Source of the DNA: Paraburkholderia rhizosphaerae
GTDB taxonomy: Bacteria; Pseudomonadota; Gammaproteobacteria; Burkholderiales; Burkholderiaceae
Length of the DNA stretch: 64,000 nucleotides
Direction of reading: 5' to 3'
Assembly (NCBI RefSeq): GCF_004366595.1
Contig: NZ_SORE01000012.1
Coordinates: 174,025-238,024, forward strand
Both the position numbers and the translations under genes were made by a program. This document shows, piece by piece, positions 61,931 to 64,000 of this stretch. Each line of letters opens with the position of its first letter. Within the stretch, counting starts at the first letter, position 1. The notes under the pieces were generated by a model that had not been told where the DNA came from, did not search any database, and saw only the letters and a list, made by a program, of their open reading frames with translations.

Positions 61931-63721
61931 TCAGAACTGATCTTCCGTCAGCGCCAGCACGCCCTCACCGCCCCTCGCACTGACAATCGACGTTTCAAGC
62001 GCAGCCGCCTGCGGCAACACGTGCTCGGCGAAGAATTGCGCCGTCGCGATCTTCGCCTGATAAAACGAACGATCCTCGTCGAGCTTGCCTGCCGCGGCCA
62101 GCATCGCGCGCGCCATCTGCCAGCCGCCGAGCACGATGCCGGCGAGTTTCAGATACGGCACGCTTCCCGCGAACACCGCGTTCGGATCATTTTTCGCGTT
62201 CCAGACCACGAAATTCACCGCCGCCTGCAGCGCGCGTTGTCCGTGCGCCAATTGTTGCCGCATCGATTCGAACGCCGCACCGCGCTGCGCGCCGAGTGCT
62301 TCGACGGTCTGCCCGATCTGCGCAAGCAGTTGCTTTGCAACTTCGCCGCCGTCGCGCAGCGTTTTGCGGCCGACCAGATCGTTCGCCTGGATCGCGGTCG
62401 TGCCTTCGTAAATGGGCAGAATGCGCGCGTCGCGGTAGTACTGCGCGGCGCCAGTTTCTTCGATAAAGCCCATCCCGCCGTGCACCTGCACGCCGAGGCT
62501 AGCGACGTCGAGCGACAGTTCGGTGCTCCAACCTTTTACGATCGGCACGAGAAACTCGTAGACCGCCTGATGTTCGGCGCGCGTCGTCGCATCCGGATGA
62601 CGATGCGCGATATCGCGATGCGCGGCCGCGACATACGCAAGCGCCCGCGCGGCTTCGGTCAGTGAGCGCATCGTCGCGAGCATCCGGCGCACGTCCGGGT
62701 GATGGATGATCGACACCGGCTCCTTCGCCGAGCCGTCGACCGGTCGGCTCTGCACACGCTCCTTCGCATACGCGACCGCCTTCTGATACGCGCGGTCGGA
62801 CACCGCGACGCCCTGCATGCCAACCGCAAAGCGTGCGGCGTTCATCATGATGAACATGTACTCGAGGCCGCGATTCGCTTCGCCGATCAGATAGCCGGTC
62901 GCGCCACCGTGATCGCCGAACTGCAGCACCGCGGTCGGGCTCGCCTTGATACCGAGCTTGTGCTCGATCGACACGCAATGCACATCGTTGCGCTCGCCGA
63001 TCGAACCATCCGCGCCAACCACGAACTTCGGCACGATAAACAGCGAAATGCCCTTCACACCTTCAGGCGCATCCGGCGTGCGCGCCAGCACGAGGTGGAC
63101 GATGTTGTCCGCCATATCGTGCTCGCCCCACGTGATGAAAATCTTCGTGCCGAACAGCTTGTAGGTGCCGTCCGGCTGCGGTTCCGCGCGCGTACGCACC
63201 AGCGCGAGATCCGAGCCCGCCTGCGGCTCGGTCAGATTCATCGTGCCGGTCCATACGCCGGATAGCAGCTTCGGCACATAGGTCTGCTTTTGCGTTTCGC
63301 TGCCGGCGGTGAGCAGCGCTTCGATCGCGCCGTCGGTCAGCATCGGGCATAGCGCGAACGACAGGTTGGCCGCGTTCAGCATTTCGAGGCAGGGCGTCGC
63401 GAGCAGCTTCGGCAAACCTTGGCCTTCGTATTCGACCGGATGTTGCAGGCTTTGCCAGCCGCCGGCCGTGAACTGCCGGAACGCATCGATAAAGCCCGGC
63501 GTGGTGGTCACGGTGCCGTCGCGCCAACTGCTCGGATGGCGGTCGCCTGCGACGTTCAGCGGCGCGAGCACTTCGCCGCAGAACTTCGCCGATTCCTCGA
63601 GCACCGCTTGCGCGGTCTCCACGTTTGCGTCTTCATAGCCGGGCAACGCGGCAATCTCGTCGAGTCCGGCCAGTTCCTTCATCACGAATAGCATGTCCTT
63701 GATGGGTGCCGTGTAGCTCAT
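61931..63721 (-). CDS. Acyl-CoA dehydrogenase (long, DmdC-like subfamily)
   Basis: A 596-residue flavoprotein of the long acyl-CoA dehydrogenase subgroup (with the extra C-terminal domain from about 480). Family motifs are TGTMNLTEPQAGSDLALVRT, YKLFGTKIFITWGEHDM, VHGGMGFIEETGAAQYYRD and ILPIYEGTTAIQANDLVGRK. An SD GGAGGAGA precedes the ATG. Together with etfA just upstream it points to beta-oxidation of acyl-CoA with electrons passed to ETF. Exact substrate unknown. Confidence 0.94.
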   Translation of the reverse strand: MSYTAPIKDMLFVMKELAGLDEIAALPGYEDANVETAQAVLEESAKFCGEVLAPLNVAGDRHPSSWRDGTVTTTPGFIDAFRQFTAGGWQSLQHPVEYEGQGLPKLLATPCLEMLNAANLSFALCPMLTDGAIEALLTAGSETQKQTYVPKLLSGVWTGTMNLTEPQAGSDLALVRTRAEPQPDGTYKLFGTKIFITWGEHDMADNIVHLVLARTPDAPEGVKGISLFIVPKFVVGADGSIGERNDVHCVSIEHKLGIKASPTAVLQFGDHGGATGYLIGEANRGLEYMFIMMNAARFAVGMQGVAVSDRAYQKAVAYAKERVQSRPVDGSAKEPVSIIHHPDVRRMLATMRSLTEAARALAYVAAAHRDIAHRHPDATTRAEHQAVYEFLVPIVKGWSTELSLDVASLGVQVHGGMGFIEETGAAQYYRDARILPIYEGTTAIQANDLVGRKTLRDGGEVAKQLLAQIGQTVEALGAQRGAAFESMRQQLAHGQRALQAAVNFVVWNAKNDPNAVFAGSVPYLKLAGIVLGGWQMARAMLAAAGKLDEDRSFYQAKIATAQFFAEHVLPQAAALETSIVSARGGEGVLALTEDQF

Positions 63722-63749
63722 CTTTGTCTCCTCCGTGCATGATAAAAAA

Positions 63750-63777
63750 GGGCGCGGGATGATTGATCCTTGCGCCC
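63750..63777 (-). terminator. Putative terminator after etfA
   Basis: On the minus strand GGGCGC/GCGCCC with a 16-base loop runs into TTTTTT. It lies between etfA and the acyl-CoA dehydrogenase gene. Confidence 0.6.
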
Positions 63778-63829
63778 CTTCCTGATGCCTGGCGCCTTAC
63801 GCTAGCGCCGTCGCTTAACGCGTGCCCGG

Positions 63830-64000
63830 TCAGCCGAGCTCTTTCACGAGTTCCGGCACAACCGTGAACAGATCGCCAACCAGTCCATAGTCCGCAACAC
63901 TGAAGATCGGCGCCTCGGCGTCCTTGTTGATCGCGACGATCACCTTCGAGTCCTTCATGCCGGCAAGGTGCTGGATCGCACCGGAGATGCCGACCGCGAC
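63830..64000 (-). CDS. etfA: Electron transfer flavoprotein alpha subunit (C-terminal 56 residues; 5' part outside window)
   Basis: The last 56 codons of EtfA, ending with TGA at 63830. It shows the FAD-domain signature AVGISGAIQHLAGMKDSK, then VAINKDAEAPIFSVADYGLV and DLFTVVPEL, all highly conserved in EtfA. It accepts electrons from acyl-CoA dehydrogenases such as the one encoded next. Confidence 0.95.
   Translation of the reverse strand, partial: VAVGISGAIQHLAGMKDSKVIVAINKDAEAPIFSVADYGLVGDLFTVVPELVKELG

Overview
The window is GC-rich bacterial chromosome. Its gene content and order point to a member of the Burkholderiaceae, most like Paraburkholderia or Burkholderia: an rluC/rne divergent pair, moaA-mobA-moeA, an rpsP-rimM-trmD-rplS operon, orn next to a Ste24-type protease and rsgA, and thyA and folA in the same neighbourhood. 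Most of it is ordinary housekeeping chromosome with short intergenic gaps. I see no insertion sequence, prophage or CRISPR array.

Region by region. 1-9200: rluC (cut by the left edge) diverges from rne across an 854-base leader, followed by the molybdenum-cofactor genes moaA, mobA, moeA, a small membrane protein and a GNAT acetyltransferase. 9278-15444 (minus strand): rmuC, a 2-hydroxyacid dehydrogenase, an NhaD-type antiporter, an orphan lutC and pncB. 15769-20617: ferredoxin fdxA, two identical tRNA-Asn genes, a decayed parD antitoxin fused in frame to creA, an AraC regulator with azlC-azlD, and a conserved hypothetical. 20634-31210: a UvrD-type helicase with a LexA-like box, a secreted small protein, an S4-domain protein, a MATE exporter, a phospholipase-D-family lipoprotein, fumC, a thioesterase, a 49-residue lipoprotein and an ArsR-type regulator. 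31381-34119 is a large secreted FecR/W-rich protein with a Gln/Pro-rich tail.

The most interesting part is 35589-45835, lying between thyA and folA. Seven exported proteins are encoded in one direction and flanked by two paralogous sigma-54 activators of the VpsR/BerB type. Three of the genes can be read as a Fap-like functional-amyloid export system: subunits with G-x-x-x-(V/I)-N-x-(A/S)-x-G-x-x-N-x-x-x-N repeats (38711 and 39391), a periplasmic C39 peptidase like FapD (41089), and an outer-membrane barrel with an N-terminal coiled coil like FapF (42854). Their order matches fapB-C-D-(E)-F of Pseudomonas. A GG-N10-GC sigma-54 promoter and an upstream palindrome precede the first gene. Two further secreted proteins share a DD-x-VLA-x-Q-(R/T)-G motif that may be a C39 cleavage signal. 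The simplest reading is an RpoN- and possibly c-di-GMP-controlled extracellular fibre used in biofilms.

45951-64000 returns to housekeeping: folA, pmbA, yjgA(darP), mog, orn, a Ste24-type protease, rsgA (with a 9-bp tandem-repeat insertion), a CobD-like membrane protein, a CoA-pyrophosphatase NUDIX protein, the rpsP-rimM-trmD-rplS operon with a near-consensus promoter, a TM2 protein, a PA0069-type radical SAM protein behind a perfect LexA box, an Lrp/dadA divergent pair, an acyl-CoA dehydrogenase and the 3' end of etfA.
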